A stretch of 64,000 bases of DNA from Nesterenkonia sandarakina (GCF_013410215.1 NZ_JACCFQ010000001.1:1984001-2048000); one strand, 5' to 3'; positions 9,986-19,903 are shown, counted from the stretch's first letter. Notes: a model not told the origin generated them from the letters alone. Program-made: numbers and translations.

Positions 9986-10750
9986 CTACGGGGTCTCGGG
10001 GTCCTTGGCGCGGTGACGATGGTCCTGGCGCAGCGACTTGCGTGCCGCCCTGGCCTCGGACTTCTCCGCCTCCAGCGCCCGCTTGACGTCAGAGGCGTAG
10101 ACGTCGACGTACTCCTGTCCGGAGAGCCGCATGATCCGGTACATGATCTCATCCGCGACGGCACGCTGGGCGAAGCGATCCTCGGCATTGGCGTAGTAGG
10201 ACTCGAAGGTCATCGGCTCACCGACGATCATCCCCACCCGGCCCAGCCGGGGGATGTTCTTCCCGATCGGCTGCACCTTGTCGGTGCCGATCAGCGCGAT
10301 CGGGATCACCGGGGCCTGGGTGTTCAGGGCCAGCCGCGCGATGCCGAGCTTGCCGCGATAGAGCCGACCGTCGGGGCTGCGGGTGCCTTCCGGGTAGATG
10401 CCCAGCACCCCGCCGTCGCGCAGCGCCTGCTCTCCGGCGTTGAGCGAATGCTGGCTCGCCTTCCCGCCGGAGCGGTCCATCGGGATCTGCCCGGAGAGGT
10501 CGAAGAACTTCCGCATCACCCACCCGGAGGCGCCCTGTCTGCTCCAGTAGTCGTCCTTCGCCATGAAGTGCACCTGCCGGGGCACCTTCACCGGCATGAA
10601 CACCGAATCGGAGAAGGACAGGTGGTTCGAGGCGAGGATCGCGGGACCCTCGCTGGGAATGTTGTGCAGACCGCGGACCCAGGGGCGGAACACCGTGTTG
10701 ACCACCGGGGCCACGACGAAGTTCTTGGCGACGCTATAGAACGACACGGT
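9986..10750 (-). CDS. plsC: 1-acyl-sn-glycerol-3-phosphate acyltransferase (PlsC family)
   Basis: This is a 254-residue lysophosphatidate acyltransferase that makes phosphatidic acid at the membrane. The HX4D catalytic box is NHLSFSD, and the acceptor-binding motif is YPEGTRSPDG. I place the start at the GTG at 10750. It has an AAAGGA ribosome-binding site 12 bases upstream, and a -10 hexamer on this strand (TACAGT, 10793 to 10788) overlaps the next in-frame GTG at 10789, so that codon could not be in the transcript. The protein then begins with the segment SFYSVAKN, which resembles other actinobacterial family members. It is divergent from the esterase gene. Confidence 0.88.
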   Translation of the reverse strand, partial: TVSFYSVAKNFVVAPVVNTVFRPWVRGLHNIPSEGPAILASNHLSFSDSVFMPVKVPRQVHFMAKDDYWSRQGASGWVMRKFFDLSGQIPMDRSGGKASQHSLNAGEQALRDGGVLGIYPEGTRSPDGRLYRGKLGIARLALNTQAPVIPIALIGTDKVQPIGKNIPRLGRVGMIVGEPMTFESYYANAEDRFAQRAVADEIMYRIMRLSGQEYVDVYASDVKRALEAEKSEARAARKSLRQDHRHRAKDPETP

Positions 10751-10787
10751 GTGAGGGGGTCCTTTCAGGGGGCTGAGCTTCGTGACC

Positions 10788-10806
10788 ACTGTAGAGGCAA
10801 TACAGT
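10788..10806. promoter_or_regulatory. Back-to-back promoters of plsC and the esterase gene
   Basis: ACTGTA-GAGGCAA-TACAGT is an inverted repeat of two identical -10 hexamers pointing outwards. The right one (10801-10806) ends six bases before the esterase ATG at 10813, giving a leaderless mRNA. The left one, read on the minus strand, would start plsC mRNA near 10781, leaving a leader of about 30 bases. Confidence 0.6.
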
Positions 10807-10812
10807 AGAGGA

Positions 10813-11559
10813 ATGGACATGTCCGGCTTCGGAGTTTCGGTCTTTCACGGATTCACCTCCACGCCCGCCTCGATGCGCGCGCTCGCCGATGCCCTGCAGG
10901 GCGCCGGCTTCACGGTGGATCTGCCGCTGCTGCCCGGTCACGGTACAAGCTGGGAACAGCTGGCCACGACTTCGCGACGCGAGATCATGCGGGCCGCACT
11001 GGCCAGCTATGACCGGCTCGCCGCTCGCTGCCCCCGAGTGGCCACCGTGGGGCTCTCCATGGGGGGATCGCTGGCGCTGCATGTGGCGGCTCATCGGCGG
11101 GTGGAGGCGGTCTCGGTGATCAATCCCGGACTCCGGCTGGCCCCGCTGACCGGTCCCAAAGCCTGGGCCATGGGCCGGATCCGTCCCTCGGTGGCCAGCA
11201 TCGCCGGGGACATCGCCAAGCCCGACGTGGTGGAGGAGGCCTACGCGCAGACTCCGCTGCGCGCCGTCGTGGAGCTGGATCGGCTCTTCGCGCAGGTCCG
11301 CCGCGAGCTCCCTGAGCTCGCCCGCCGGGGGACCCCGGCGCTGCTCTTCCGCTCATCGGTGGACAACGTCCTGCCGCCGTCCTCGGCCGAGACGCTCTCT
11401 CGGCTGCTCCGCGCGGACCAGCTCGAGATCGTCGAGCTCACCCGCAGCCAGCACGTGGCGACGCTGGACCACGAGGCGGAGACCATCCACGAGCAGCTGA
11501 TCAGTTTTCTGCACCGACGGCACCTCGCCGCCGAGACCCTTGAGAGGAAGGCGCCATGA
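10813..11559 (+). CDS. Alpha/beta-hydrolase, carboxylesterase type
   Basis: This is a 248-residue serine hydrolase resembling the Est30/monoacylglycerol-lipase group. The oxyanion-hole segment is FHGFTSTP near the N-terminus and LPGHGT follows. The nucleophile elbow is GLSMGG, the acid lies in the SSVDNVLPP region and the catalytic His in SQHVATLDHE. It is probably cytoplasmic because no signal peptide is seen. It lies between plsC and an acyl-CoA ligase, so a lipid or fatty-ester substrate is plausible but unproven. The start is fixed by a leaderless promoter, and its stop overlaps the next gene by four bases. Confidence 0.85.
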   Translation: MDMSGFGVSVFHGFTSTPASMRALADALQGAGFTVDLPLLPGHGTSWEQLATTSRREIMRAALASYDRLAARCPRVATVGLSMGGSLALHVAAHRRVEAVSVINPGLRLAPLTGPKAWAMGRIRPSVASIAGDIAKPDVVEEAYAQTPLRAVVELDRLFAQVRRELPELARRGTPALLFRSSVDNVLPPSSAETLSRLLRADQLEIVELTRSQHVATLDHEAETIHEQLISFLHRRHLAAETLERKAP

Positions 11560-11921
11560 GCACCTATCGCGACGATGAACCCAGCAGAGTCTTCGGCCGA
11601 GAGGGGCGTTCGCGACCACTTCCCGGCCCCGGACAGGGGCCCCGGGATCACAGCGTGGACGACTCCGTGCTGGAAGAGATCGATGACTTCGAGCCCCCGA
11701 ACCCGAAGAACCCGCTGGCCGGCGCGAAGCCAGCCGTGGTGCTCGGTGCGGTGCTGAGCATCGGCGCGATCCTGGCGCTGATCATCGTGCCCTTCCTCCC
11801 GCTGAACACCCCCAGCTGGACCGTACCGGCGCTGATCGGAGTGGTGCTCGCGGGTCTGGTCATCCTGTTCCTGCAGATGCCGCGCAACCGCTCCGGATCC
11901 GGGGACGGCGCACAGGTCTGA
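11556..11921 (+). CDS. Small two-helix membrane protein of unknown function
   Basis: This 121-residue protein has a charged, disordered N-terminal half (Pro/Gly/Arg, then an acidic DDSVLEEIDDFEPPNP stretch), two hydrophobic helices at about residues 58-80 and 89-108, and a short charged tail. I do not recognise a family beyond small actinobacterial membrane proteins. It starts inside the esterase stop codon (ATGA), so the two are almost certainly co-translated. A membrane partner for the esterase is possible, but nothing shows it. Confidence 0.75.
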   Translation: MSTYRDDEPSRVFGREGRSRPLPGPGQGPRDHSVDDSVLEEIDDFEPPNPKNPLAGAKPAVVLGAVLSIGAILALIIVPFLPLNTPSWTVPALIGVVLAGLVILFLQMPRNRSGSGDGAQV

Positions 11922-12017
11922 GCGGTCCGCCGACAAAGACACGAAACATCCAGCTACCGTTCAGTAACGGGCTGTGAGACCATGATGTGAGATGGCACAC
12001 ATGATGGAGGAGTCCCC

Positions 12018-13841
<1,824 letters not shown>

Positions 13842-13890
13842 ACATCCACCGGTCCGCCACGCTGACCGGGGAGTTCAGGAGCCCCAGAAG

Positions 13891-13935
13891 CACCAGGAGC
13901 CCGACGGCGCACCGCGCCCCGGGCTCCTGGTGTTT
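13891..13935 (+). terminator. Rho-independent terminator of fadD
   Basis: CACCAGGAGCCC (13891-13902) pairs perfectly with GGGCTCCTGGTG (13921-13932) across an 18-base loop and is followed by TTT. It lies 50 bases after the fadD stop and separates that unit from aroG. Confidence 0.8.
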
Positions 13936-13985
13936 CGCATAATGGACGCCCGCACCGCCATTAGGCGGGCCAGGGCGCGGCGGAC

Positions 13986-13991
13986 TACCCT
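13986..13991 (+). promoter_or_regulatory. -10 box for leaderless aroG
   Basis: TACCCT is followed by GAACAG and the GTG start at 13998. The six-base spacing places the transcription start on the start codon itself. No ribosome-binding site is present. The same TACCCTGAA..GGTGA layout precedes pknL and hisE. Confidence 0.6.
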
Positions 13992-13997
13992 GAACAG

Positions 13998-15404
13998 GTG
14001 ACTAACACGCCAGAAGCCCGATCTGATGCCCCGCTGACCGCTCCCGGAGAGATCCTCCATGTGGGCGCGGCAGACTATCCGGGACTGGACGAGTGGCGTT
14101 CCCTGCCGCTGAGCCAGCAGCCGGACTGGCGCGGCCACGAAGACTTCGACTCCGCCTACGCGGAGCTCTCCGCGCATCCGCCGCTGGTCTTCGCCGGCGA
14201 GGTCGACAAGCTCAAGCGACGCCTGGCCAAGGTCGCCAACGGCGAGGCGTTCCTGCTTCAGGGCGGCGACTGCGCCGAGACCTTCGACGGAGTCACCGCC
14301 GATAAGATCAGCGCGAAGGTCAAGACCATCCTGCAGATGGCCGTGGTGCTCACCTATGGTGCGTCCCTGCCGGTGGTCAAGATGGGCCGCATGGCCGGTC
14401 AGTACGCCAAGCCACGCTCCTCCGATGTGGAGACCCGCGACGGCGTCACCCTGCCGACCTTCCGTGGCGAGATCGTCAACGGCTTCGACTTCACCGAAGA
14501 GTCCCGCGTCCCGGATCCCAAGCGGATGGTCAAGGCGTACCACAAGTCTGCGGCCACGCTGAACCTGGTGCGGGCCTTCACCGAGGGCGGCTTCGCCGAC
14601 CTGCGAGCGGTCCAGCAGTGGAACAAGGGGTTCATGCAGAACCCTGCCCACGCCCGCTACGAACGGCTCGCGGGGGAGATCGACCGTGCAGTGCGCTTCA
14701 TGGAGGCCTGCGGGGCTGACTTCGAGGGACTCAAGCGCACCGAGTTCTACGCCGCCCACGAGGCGCTGCTTCTGGACTACGAGCGGGCGCTGACCCGCAT
14801 CGACTCCCGCACCGGCAAGCCCTACGTGACCAGCGGCCATTTCGTCTGGATCGGCGAGCGGACCCGGGAGCTCGACGGCGCCCACATGGACTACCTCTCT
14901 CGGGTGCAGAACCCGGTCGGGGTCAAACTGGGCCCCACCACCACCCCGGAGACCGTCCTGGAGATCATCGAGAAGCTCGACCCCGAGCGCGAGCCCGGTC
15001 GCCTGACCTTCATCGTGCGGATGGGGGCCGCCAACGTGCGGGAGAAGCTCCCGCCGCTGGTCCGCGCTGTGAGCGACGCCGGGGCGAAGGTGGTCTGGGT
15101 GACCGACCCGATGCACGGGAACACCATCACCGCCGACAACGGCTACAAGACCCGACGCTTCGACGACATCCTCGATGAGGTCCGCGGCTTCTTCGAGGTC
15201 CACCGCTCCTTGGGCACCTACCCGGGCGGGCTGCATGTGGAGATGACCGGCGACGACGTCGCGGAGTGCCTCGGCGGCTCTGACGTGATCGACGAGTCGG
15301 CCTTCGACCAGCGCTACGAGTCCCTGGTGGACCCGAGGCTGAACCACAAGCAGTCCCTGGAGCTGGCGTTCCTGGTCGCTGAGTCCCTGACCACGGTCAA
15401 ATAG
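13998..15404 (+). CDS. aroG: Class II 3-deoxy-7-phosphoheptulonate (DAHP) synthase
   Basis: This 468-residue enzyme condenses phosphoenolpyruvate with erythrose-4-phosphate, the first committed step of aromatic amino acid synthesis. It is the plant-type class II form used by Actinobacteria. LLQGGDCAETF, KMGRMAGQYAKPR, TSGHFVWIGERT, VWVTDPMHGNT and the C-terminal DPRLNHKQSLELAF are characteristic. The metal-binding Cys is in GGDCAE. It is convergent with the PknL-like kinase gene, an arrangement also seen in mycobacteria. trpE at the end of the window uses a product of the same pathway. The start is set by the leaderless promoter. Confidence 0.95.
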   Translation: MTNTPEARSDAPLTAPGEILHVGAADYPGLDEWRSLPLSQQPDWRGHEDFDSAYAELSAHPPLVFAGEVDKLKRRLAKVANGEAFLLQGGDCAETFDGVTADKISAKVKTILQMAVVLTYGASLPVVKMGRMAGQYAKPRSSDVETRDGVTLPTFRGEIVNGFDFTEESRVPDPKRMVKAYHKSAATLNLVRAFTEGGFADLRAVQQWNKGFMQNPAHARYERLAGEIDRAVRFMEACGADFEGLKRTEFYAAHEALLLDYERALTRIDSRTGKPYVTSGHFVWIGERTRELDGAHMDYLSRVQNPVGVKLGPTTTPETVLEIIEKLDPEREPGRLTFIVRMGAANVREKLPPLVRAVSDAGAKVVWVTDPMHGNTITADNGYKTRRFDDILDEVRGFFEVHRSLGTYPGGLHVEMTGDDVAECLGGSDVIDESAFDQRYESLVDPRLNHKQSLELAFLVAESLTTVK

Positions 15405-15439
15405 CCTCCTCACGCGGACTGCGGCCGGTCAGCTGAGCC

Positions 15440-16894
15440 TCAGCCTCCGAGGCTGGGGATCAGTGCGCTGCTGCCGCCGATCCATCCGGCGAAGAGCACC
15501 AGCAGCGCCCCGCCGATCATGATTCCGGCAATCATCAGCCAGGCCCTGGTCGCGGTCGGGCCGATGAGCTCCACCGTGGGACGCTGCCGCTCGCGCTTCT
15601 CGGTGCGGACCCGTTCTACCGGCGAGCGGCTGCCGACGGCTGGTTGGACGCCGGTGGCCGGCTCCGGGACGCTGAGCCGGGGCGGGCGCAGCTGCAGACC
15701 GGTGGTGGGCACCTCGGTGACCAGCTGGCGGTCCTCTTCTGCCAGGCTGGCCTGCCGGGAGTGCCCAGCATCACGGTGCCCCGATTCCAGGTGCGTGGTC
15801 CGCGCATTGCCCAGGGCCGCTTCGATGTCTTCATCCCAGGGCTGCGGATCGCCGGGCTGCGGGTGCCGCTCGGACCCTGGCGGCTGGGCCGGACCCTGCT
15901 GCGTCTGGGTCTGAAGGAAGGGCTCCTCGGAGTCTCCGGGCAGCATCGTGGTGTGCCGCTGGCCGGACTGAGCGGTGGCACCGGCGGCCGCACCCGCTCC
16001 GGGAATCGGCCGTGTCGCGGAGCCGGTGAGCGCGCCGTCGAAGTCAAGCTCGGCGTCGCTGAGCAGCCCCCGGGTCTCACGCAGCATCTTCAGCAGCTCA
16101 TCGGCGTTCTTCGGCCGCAGCGCCACCTCCGGGCGGGTCGCGATGCTGACCAGGTCATCAAGCTCGGCCGCCAGACCTGCGACCTGCGCCGAGGGGACCG
16201 GCACCGTGGAGTTCACATGCTGATAGGCCACCCGCACGGGGGAGTCTCCGGTGAAGGGCTGCACGCCGGTGAGCATCTCATAGAGCAGGATGCCGATCGC
16301 GTAGATGTCAGCGCGCTCGTCCGCACCCTCCCCGGAGAGCAGCTCGGGAGAGATATACGCCACGGTCCCCATCAAGGTGGAGGTCCCGGAGTGATGCGTC
16401 GCGGCGCGGGCCAGCCCCAGATCCGCGAGCTTGATCCTCCCGTCGTGGGAGACCAGCACGTTCTCGGGCTTGATGTCTCGGTGGACCAGGCCGGCACGGT
16501 GCGCCGCGGCCAGGCCCTGCAGGATCGCGTCCATGTAGGTCAGCGCCAGCCGAGGCGTCATCGCTCCCTGCTTCAGAAGCGTGCGCAGCGTGGCTCCAGG
16601 GACGTATTCCATCACCAGGTAGGCGGTCTCCCGTGCCTGACCCTGATCGAGCACCTGGACCACATTGGGGTGGGCGATCAGCGCGGAGTTCCGTGCCTCC
16701 TGCTCGAAGCGGTCCACGACCTTGCGGTCCTCGGCCATATGCGGGAAGAGCACCTTCAGCGCGACCTCGCGACCCAGTCGCTGGTCCTGGGCTCGGTAGA
16801 CCGTGGACATGCCGCCGCGCGCGATGCGCTCTTCGATCACATAGCGGTCATCGATCCTGGATCCGATCCACGGGTCAGTCTGTTCTTGGCTCAC
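15440..16894 (-). CDS. pknL: Serine/threonine protein kinase, PknL-like
   Basis: This 484-residue Hanks-type kinase has the nucleotide loop at residues 24-32, catalytic Lys47, HRDIKPEN (138-145), DLG at 158-160 in place of DFG, and the activation loop ending SPE. A disordered Pro/Gln/Ser/Thr-rich juxtamembrane segment (about 285-440) follows, then one membrane helix (about 455-475) and only about ten outside residues, so it has no PASTA or other sensor domain. PknL of mycobacteria also lies between aroG and a polyprenyl synthase. The small DNA-binding partner Rv2175c found there is absent here. Translation starts at a GTG placed six bases after a TACCCT -10 box. Confidence 0.9.
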   Translation of the reverse strand: MSQEQTDPWIGSRIDDRYVIEERIARGGMSTVYRAQDQRLGREVALKVLFPHMAEDRKVVDRFEQEARNSALIAHPNVVQVLDQGQARETAYLVMEYVPGATLRTLLKQGAMTPRLALTYMDAILQGLAAAHRAGLVHRDIKPENVLVSHDGRIKLADLGLARAATHHSGTSTLMGTVAYISPELLSGEGADERADIYAIGILLYEMLTGVQPFTGDSPVRVAYQHVNSTVPVPSAQVAGLAAELDDLVSIATRPEVALRPKNADELLKMLRETRGLLSDAELDFDGALTGSATRPIPGAGAAAGATAQSGQRHTTMLPGDSEEPFLQTQTQQGPAQPPGSERHPQPGDPQPWDEDIEAALGNARTTHLESGHRDAGHSRQASLAEEDRQLVTEVPTTGLQLRPPRLSVPEPATGVQPAVGSRSPVERVRTEKRERQRPTVELIGPTATRAWLMIAGIMIGGALLVLFAGWIGGSSALIPSLGG

Positions 16895-16900
16895 CGCTTC

Positions 16901-16906
16901 AGGGTA
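16901..16906 (-). promoter_or_regulatory. -10 box for leaderless pknL
   Basis: On the minus strand TACCCT is followed by GAAGCG and the GTG start. The 16 bases TACCCTGAAGCGGTGA are identical to those at the hisE start (60514-60529), 43 kb away. Confidence 0.6.
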
Positions 16907-16949
16907 TCGAACCTGCCCAGTCCAGGGAGCCTCCGGCGCGACGTCGGAG

Positions 16950-18038
16950 TCAGACCGTGCGCAGCACCAGGTGGCCGCGCAGCTGGTCGAACTCCTCGAG
17001 GACCTCCGCGGAGACGCCGAGGTCGATCAGGTCCTGGGTGCAGGCGACGCTGTCCTCGGTGAGGGCCTCGATGCTGCGCTCCACCTCGGCCAGGGCGCCT
17101 GATTCCACGAGGATGGCGCGGGCCCGCTCCACCTGTGTCTCGCTCAGCCCTGGATCGCCCAGCATCTGAGCCAGCTCACGGGAAGCGGTCGCGGAGGATC
17201 GGAACAGTCCGTAGGCGATCAGCTCGGTGCGCTTGCCCTCACGCAGATCGTCGCCGACCGGTTTGCCGGTGGTCTCCGGGTCACCGAAGACACCCAGGAG
17301 ATCGTCACGCAGCTGGAAGGCCTCCCCGACAGGCAGCGCCGCGGCGGCGAAGGCGCGGCACAGCTCGTCGGAGCCGCCGGCCAGCGCGGCGCCGAGGACC
17401 ACCGGGTACTCGGTGGAGTACTTCGCCGCCTTATAGCGCAGCACCCCACGGGCGCGGAGCACCGCCTCGGCCTCGGTCTCGGCCGGGATGCGCACCTCCT
17501 CCAGCACGTCGAGGTACTGCCCGGTGATCACCTCGGTGTGCATCCGGTGGAAGGTCCGCGCGGCGAGCGGGCTGCTGGTCAGCCCATCCTGCATGGCGGT
17601 GCACTGGGCATGGAAGAAGGCCTCCGAGGCCCAGGCCAGGGAGAGGTCCCCGGAGAGGATCGCCCCGGAGGTGCCGAAGTGTGCGGCGTCCCGGCTGAAC
17701 CCGGACTCGCGATGCATCTGCTCGAAGCGGATGTGCGCGCTGGGAAGACCGCGCCGGGTCGCTGATCGGTCGATCACGTCATCGTGGACCAGCGCCGCGG
17801 CCTGGAACAGCTCCAGGGCGACGCCCAGTTCGACGACGGCGTCGCCGCGCCCGTCAGCAGCCTGCCAGCCCAGACGCGCCAGCGCGGGGCGCATCTTCTT
17901 CCCGCCTCGGGTCAGGGACGTCAGCGCGTTCACCAGGGGGACGGCGTGCTCGGAGACGGCATTGACCTCGGCGTGGCGCGCCTGGAGGAAGCCGGCGCAC
18001 CTCGCGTTGACCTCGCTGATGAATTCTTCGCGCTTCAT
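16950..18038 (-). CDS. idsA: Polyprenyl (isoprenyl) diphosphate synthase
   Basis: This 362-residue trans-prenyltransferase has the first Asp-rich motif DDVID (in ALVHDDVIDRSATRRG), GKKMRPALA, and the second motif region FQLRDDLLGVFGD. It chain-elongates isoprenoid diphosphates (geranylgeranyl or longer) for quinone tails or lipid carriers, with product length not predictable by eye. I take the ATG at 18038 and ignore the open frame running further upstream, because a -10 hexamer (TAGGCT) ends seven bases before this ATG and the upstream DNA is dinB. The gene lies 55 bases upstream of pknL on the same strand. Confidence 0.9.
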   Translation of the reverse strand: MKREEFISEVNARCAGFLQARHAEVNAVSEHAVPLVNALTSLTRGGKKMRPALARLGWQAADGRGDAVVELGVALELFQAAALVHDDVIDRSATRRGLPSAHIRFEQMHRESGFSRDAAHFGTSGAILSGDLSLAWASEAFFHAQCTAMQDGLTSSPLAARTFHRMHTEVITGQYLDVLEEVRIPAETEAEAVLRARGVLRYKAAKYSTEYPVVLGAALAGGSDELCRAFAAAALPVGEAFQLRDDLLGVFGDPETTGKPVGDDLREGKRTELIAYGLFRSSATASRELAQMLGDPGLSETQVERARAILVESGALAEVERSIEALTEDSVACTQDLIDLGVSAEVLEEFDQLRGHLVLRTV

Positions 18039-18044
18039 GGCGGA

Positions 18045-18051
18045 TAGCCTA
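18045..18051. promoter_or_regulatory. Shared bidirectional -10 element of idsA and dinB
   Basis: Within ATAGCCTAT, the plus strand reads TAGCCT (18045-18050) six bases before the dinB ATG, and the minus strand reads TAGGCT (18051 to 18046) seven bases before the idsA ATG. The two hexamers overlap by five bases. Only 18 bp separate the start codons, so both transcripts should be leaderless and mutually exclusive at any moment. Confidence 0.65.
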
Positions 18052-18056
18052 TCGGT

Positions 18057-19250
18057 ATGGCACCGTCTCCACCGGCTCATCCGCGCGTGCTTGCGCATGT
18101 GGATATGGACGCCTATTACGTGGAGGTCGAGCTGCTCAGCCGACCCGAGCTGCGCGGACGCAAGATCATCGTGGCGCAGGACTCCGGACGTTCCGTGGTG
18201 CTCTCGGCGTCCTACCAGGCCCGCGCCGACGGGGTGCGCTCGGCCATGCCGCTGGCCCGGGCTCGCCAGCTCAGCCCCGAGGCTCTGGTGATCTCGCCCC
18301 ATATGGAGCTCTACCGCGACCTCTCCCGGCGCATCATGGGCTACTTCGACACCATCACCGATGCCGTGGAGCAGCTGAGCGTGGATGAGGCCTTCCTGGA
18401 TCTCACCGGGGCCCGGCGCCGATTGGGCGGGCCCGAGGAGATCGGGCGCAAGATCCGCCGCGAGATCCGCGAGGAGTTCGATCTGCCGGCCACGGTGGGA
18501 ATCGCCGACCGGAAGTTCATCGCCAAGATCGCCTCGACGCGGGCGAAGCCGGACGGGCTGCTGCTGGTGCCCCCGCACCGCCGGCTCGAGTTCCTGCACT
18601 CGCTGCCGGTGACCGCGATGTGGGGTGTGGGAGGCAAGACCGCGGAATCTCTGAAGGCCTTCGGGATCACCACGGTGCTCCAGCTGGCGCAGACTCCGGA
18701 GCCGGCTCTGCGCCGACGCTTCGGGGTCACCGGCACCGCGCTGCACAGGCTCGCCTGGGGGGAGGACGCCCGGGAGGTCCAGCCGCATCGGATCGAGAAG
18801 TCCATCGGCGCCGAGGAGACCTTCGCCGAGGACCTCGAGGATGAGGCACGGCTGCGCGCTGAGCTGCTGCGGCTGAGTCACCGGGTCGGCGTCAGGCTGC
18901 GCGAATCCGGAGTCTCCGCCGAGGGGATCAGCCTGAAGCTGAGGTACAGCGACTTCGAGACCCTGACCCGCTCCACCACGCTCCCGCATCCCACACATTC
19001 CGCGCTCACGATCTACAACCGCCTGGTGGTGCTGCTGCAGCGGCTGGGGGAGCGACCGCAGCCGGTACGGCTGGTGGGAGTCCGGGCCGAGCGTCTCGTG
19101 GATGAGGGCGGTTCGCTGCAGCTGAGCTTCGATCAGACCGAGACCAACTGGCTCGAGGCTGAGACCGCGCTCGACGCCATCGCCAAGAAGTTTCCGCAGA
19201 TCCAGACCGCGCCGGCCTCGCTGCTCCGGGCCCGCCGGCAGGACCCCTGA
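18057..19250 (+). CDS. dinB: DNA polymerase IV (Y family)
   Basis: This 397-residue translesion polymerase has catalytic acidic residues in HVDMDAYYVEVE near residue 16 and SVDEAFLD near residue 108, followed by the thumb (GIADRKFIAKIAS), helix-hairpin-helix (WGVGGKTAESLKAFG) and little-finger regions. The steric-gate position is a Tyr in DAYYVEVE, as in other family members. The C-terminus (RLVGVRAERLVDEGG, then SFDQTE) fits DinB. No beta-clamp peptide is obvious in the last residues. Expression would be from the promoter shared with idsA. I see no LexA box in the 18-bp gap. Confidence 0.93.
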   Translation: MAPSPPAHPRVLAHVDMDAYYVEVELLSRPELRGRKIIVAQDSGRSVVLSASYQARADGVRSAMPLARARQLSPEALVISPHMELYRDLSRRIMGYFDTITDAVEQLSVDEAFLDLTGARRRLGGPEEIGRKIRREIREEFDLPATVGIADRKFIAKIASTRAKPDGLLLVPPHRRLEFLHSLPVTAMWGVGGKTAESLKAFGITTVLQLAQTPEPALRRRFGVTGTALHRLAWGEDAREVQPHRIEKSIGAEETFAEDLEDEARLRAELLRLSHRVGVRLRESGVSAEGISLKLRYSDFETLTRSTTLPHPTHSALTIYNRLVVLLQRLGERPQPVRLVGVRAERLVDEGGSLQLSFDQTETNWLEAETALDAIAKKFPQIQTAPASLLRARRQDP

Positions 19251-19393
19251 CTGAAGACTTCCTGAGTGTCTGCCCAGAGATCACCCGTGTGCTGACTTCG
19301 GGCTAGGTCTGCGCTGATGAAACGGCTAGACTATACACCCAGGCGTATCTATACCGTCCAACGCGCCACACGACGATCGCGAGGAGCTTCACG

Positions 19394-19804
19394 ATGCCAC
19401 TGTCGGAGCGTGAACAGCGCATGCTCAAGCAGCTGGAAGAACAGCTGCAGTCGGAGGACCCGAGCTTCGCAAGCTCCATGCAGGACTCCCCGGCAGGAAA
19501 GCTCAACGTGCGCAATATCGTGCTCGGAGCACTGGTCGCGGTCCTCGGCATCGTCGTGCTGCTGCTCGGCATCTACAACCAGTGGATCCCGGTCGGGGTG
19601 ATCGGATTCCTGATCATGGGCGCCGGCGTCTACTACGCCACCACCGGGGGCACCTCCGGGAACTCTCGCCGCAACGGCGGCGGTGGCGGAGGAAACGGCG
19701 GAGGCGGTGGCGGCGGCGGACCCCGCAGCTCCACTCCAAGCCCGTCGGGTTCCTTCATGACCGGACTTGAACAGCGTTGGGAAGAACGACGCCGGCAGGA
19801 CTGA
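19394..19804 (+). CDS. DUF3040 small membrane protein
   Basis: This 136-residue protein has the DUF3040 hallmark N-terminus MPLSEREQRMLKQLEEQL, a central pair of hydrophobic helices (about residues 43-65 and 67-83), and a C-terminal tail dominated by glycine runs (about 95-115) and ending in charged residues. DUF3040 proteins are restricted to Actinobacteria and often lie just upstream of mraZ, as here. Their function is unknown. The ATG has GAGGAG ten bases upstream. A -10-like TAGACT near 19325 would give a leader of about 60 bases. Confidence 0.88.
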   Translation: MPLSEREQRMLKQLEEQLQSEDPSFASSMQDSPAGKLNVRNIVLGALVAVLGIVVLLLGIYNQWIPVGVIGFLIMGAGVYYATTGGTSGNSRRNGGGGGGNGGGGGGGGPRSSTPSPSGSFMTGLEQRWEERRRQD

Positions 19805-19834
19805 GCTCCACCCGCGAAACACAGCTTCGAAAGG

Positions 19835-19856
19835 CCCCTCCCCGGAGGGGTCTTTC
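19835..19856 (+). terminator. Probable terminator after the DUF3040 gene
   Basis: CCCCTCC (19835-19841) pairs with GGAGGGG (19844-19850), with the innermost pairs probably open, and is followed by TCTTTCT. It isolates the DUF3040 gene from the mraZ promoter region. Confidence 0.65.
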
Positions 19857-19903
19857 TCATGTCTGCGCACCGTCTTCCCAGGGCCCAGCAGCGGCGCCCC
19901 ACT

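Noticed and set aside
18039-18998. Long N-terminal extension of the polyprenyl synthase
   Set aside because: It is antisense to dinB. The -10 box and ATG at 18038 define the start.
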